A stretch of 6,703 nucleotides of DNA, taken from Chloroflexota bacterium (lineage in GTDB: Bacteria > Chloroflexota > DTOL01 > JACQYG01). A model generated the notes under the pieces. It saw nothing but the letters and a program-made list of their open reading frames with translations. It was not told the origin of the DNA and searched no databases. How positions within the stretch are numbered: position 1 is the stretch's first letter; every line of letters begins with the position of its first letter. A program made the translations under genes and the position numbers. Location of the stretch: positions 1-6,703 of the forward strand of contig JACQYG010000304.1 of assembly GCA_016208345.1 (NCBI GenBank), written 5' to 3'. Below, piece by piece: positions 5,895-6,703 of the stretch.

Positions 5895-6317
5895 ATGGAC
5901 AACAAGAAACTGATCGATGATCTGAACGAGGACCTGGCGGGAGAGCTGCAGGCCATTATCCAGTACCTGCAACACCACTTCATGATCATGGGCCTGAAGC
6001 GGCTGCCCATCTCTGATTTGCTGGCGGAAGTGGCCAAGGACGAGATGAAGCATGCCGAGATCCTGGCCGAGCGCATCGTGGCCATGGGAGGCGTGCCCAC
6101 GGTGAAACCTCGGCCCATCAAGCAGACCGCCACGATCAAGGAGATGCTGGAGCTGGACCTGGCCGCCGAGAAGGGTGCCCTGGAGGACTACGCCAAGAGG
6201 ATCAAACAGGCTGAGGAGGCCGGCGAGGTGGGCACCTCCCTCATCATCGAGAACATCGTGGTGGACGAGCAGGGGCACTGGGACAGCTTTGCCAAGCTGC
6301 TGCGTGAGCAGCAATAG
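5895..6317 (+). CDS. Bacterioferritin-like ferroxidase (ferritin-like diiron protein)
   Basis: This 140-residue protein is a four-helix ferritin-like protein that oxidises Fe(II) at a diiron centre and stores the iron as mineral, in the cytoplasm. All six expected diiron ligands fit bacterioferritin spacing: Glu17 (in AGELQAI), Glu50 and His53 (in DEMKHAE), Glu92 (in AAEKGAL), and Glu125 and His128 (in DEQGHWD). Met51, in DEMKHAE, sits where bacterioferritin has its heme-binding methionine (Met52 in E. coli), so heme binding between subunits is possible. The protein is about 18 residues shorter than E. coli bacterioferritin, mainly at the C-terminal end, and has no cysteines. That leaves a short-form bacterioferritin or Dps-like bacterioferritin relative as alternatives. 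It is transcribed alone, divergently from the macroglobulin gene, with its own promoter and terminator. Confidence 0.9.
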   Translation: MDNKKLIDDLNEDLAGELQAIIQYLQHHFMIMGLKRLPISDLLAEVAKDEMKHAEILAERIVAMGGVPTVKPRPIKQTATIKEMLELDLAAEKGALEDYAKRIKQAEEAGEVGTSLIIENIVVDEQGHWDSFAKLLREQQ

Positions 6318-6339
6318 TTTCGAGCGCAAGATAACCGTG

Positions 6340-6367
6340 AGGCCGGTCCGCGGACCGGCCTTGTTTT
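6340..6367 (+). terminator. Strong intrinsic terminator of the ferritin-like gene
   Basis: AGGCCGGTC (6340-6348) and GACCGGCCT (6353-6361) pair perfectly across a CGCG loop, followed by TGTTTT (6362-6367). It lies 22 bases after the TAG stop. The stem is very GC-rich and the dyad is a perfect 22-bp palindrome. It separates the ferritin transcript from the next gene. Confidence 0.85.
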
Positions 6368-6385
6368 ACCTGGAAGAAGAGCCGT

Positions 6386-6412
6386 TTGGCATCAACTGGC
6401 TGGTGTCATAAT
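6386..6412 (+). promoter_or_regulatory. Possible promoter of the right-edge gene
   Basis: TTGGCA (6386-6391, five of six) and CATAAT (6407-6412, five of six) are separated by only 15 bases, shorter than the usual 16-18. The position between a strong terminator and the next ribosome binding site makes a promoter here likely, but these exact boxes are uncertain. Confidence 0.35.
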
Positions 6413-6428
6413 TCACGAACAACAGCCC

Positions 6429-6433
6429 AGGAG
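6429..6433 (+). promoter_or_regulatory. Ribosome binding site deciding the GTG start at 6440
   Basis: AGGAG lies six bases before the GTG at 6440, ideal spacing. No ATG or TTG in the same frame is better placed, so it supports a GTG start for the partial gene. Confidence 0.65.
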
Positions 6434-6439
6434 AAGAGA

Positions 6440-6703
6440 GTGACCTATCTGAGCGCCAACGCCGCGCCACAGCTTATGGAGCTAATCCACGAAGGGCGGG
6501 TTAAGGTGGACTATCTAAAGGTGGGAAGCTGGATGGCTCCCCAGACTGTGGCGTCGTTTGACTCTGGCTTGCCAATGGTGCTGCACGGCACCGCGGTGCT
6601 GAGCCGGGGCGAGCCCTTTTCCCAGGAAGCACTGTCCCAGGTCAATGCCTGGGTGGCGCGGACCAGGAGCCCCTGGCTTTCCGAGCACCTCGGCTTCAGT
6701 TGC
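6440..6703 (+). CDS. Partial protein, probable TIM-barrel (xylose isomerase-like or DUF692-like), runs off right edge
   Basis: From GTG at 6440 an open frame of 88 codons reaches the window end without a stop. It starts (M)TYLSANAAPQLMELIHEGR and includes VDYLKVGSW, LPMVLHG and SPWLSEHLGFS. The order, with a first strand ending in YLKVG, then a strand with VLHG, then a strand with SEHLGFS, resembles the first strands of TIM barrels in the xylose isomerase-like group. The SEHL segment recalls the SxHLxW region of DUF692 proteins, in which His and Glu residues bind metal. This is recognition by pattern, not a proven homology, and the C-terminal part with most possible metal ligands is outside the window. 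A good Shine-Dalgarno and a strong terminator upstream mark it as a new transcription unit. Its function is unknown. Confidence 0.6.
   Translation, partial: MTYLSANAAPQLMELIHEGRVKVDYLKVGSWMAPQTVASFDSGLPMVLHGTAVLSRGEPFSQEALSQVNAWVARTRSPWLSEHLGFSC

Noticed and set aside
5892..6329. Minus-strand open frame of 145 codons antisense to the ferritin-like gene
   Set aside because: The plus strand encodes a protein with all six diiron ligands, a perfect Shine-Dalgarno and a terminator. The antisense frame has none of these.

Overview
This window reads as a GC-rich bacterial chromosome fragment with ordinary housekeeping signals: sigma70-type promoters, strong Shine-Dalgarno sequences and one textbook intrinsic terminator. 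I see no phage, transposase, CRISPR, tRNA or rRNA sequence. The gene styles (a large alpha-2-macroglobulin with a plain membrane anchor, a short bacterioferritin-like protein, an Rrf2 regulator and a TIM-barrel-like protein) would suit Chloroflexota or a similar deep-branching lineage. That placement is a guess from protein style, not something the sequence proves.

Layout. At the left edge, on the minus strand, is the first 39 codons of an Rrf2-family regulator (1-118). It has a very good promoter (TTGTCA-N17-TACAAT) and a small AT-rich inverted repeat at the predicted transcription start. A gene-free stretch follows (about 188-491). It holds several hairpins, one terminator-like structure on the plus strand, and an imperfect ~100-bp inverted-repeat unit. 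The minus strand from 5654 to 492 is one intact 1720-residue bacterial alpha-2-macroglobulin, which fills three quarters of the window. It has the thioester motif CIEQ and a predicted membrane anchor but no lipobox.

A 240-bp divergent region (5655-5894) separates it from a 140-residue bacterioferritin-like ferroxidase on the plus strand (5895-6317). Both divergent genes have the same extended -10 sequence (GTGATATAAT), strong ribosome binding sites, and short palindromes overlapping or next to the promoters. The ferritin gene ends in a strong intrinsic terminator. From GTG at 6440 a new plus-strand gene begins and runs off the right edge. Its 88 visible residues resemble the start of a xylose-isomerase-like or DUF692-like TIM-barrel protein.

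How the genes relate. The macroglobulin is probably a surface or periplasm-side protease trap that covalently captures attacking proteases. The ferritin-like protein stores iron and detoxifies it in the cytoplasm. No operon links them. Their only visible connection is the shared divergent control region. The Rrf2 regulator, a family that often senses iron-sulfur or redox state, lies downstream of the macroglobulin in the same direction but has its own promoter.

I do not see a clearly undescribed multi-gene system here. The points most worth checking are the anchored macroglobulin without visible pbpC linkage, the matching divergent promoters, the structured gene-free stretch and the unidentified right-edge gene.
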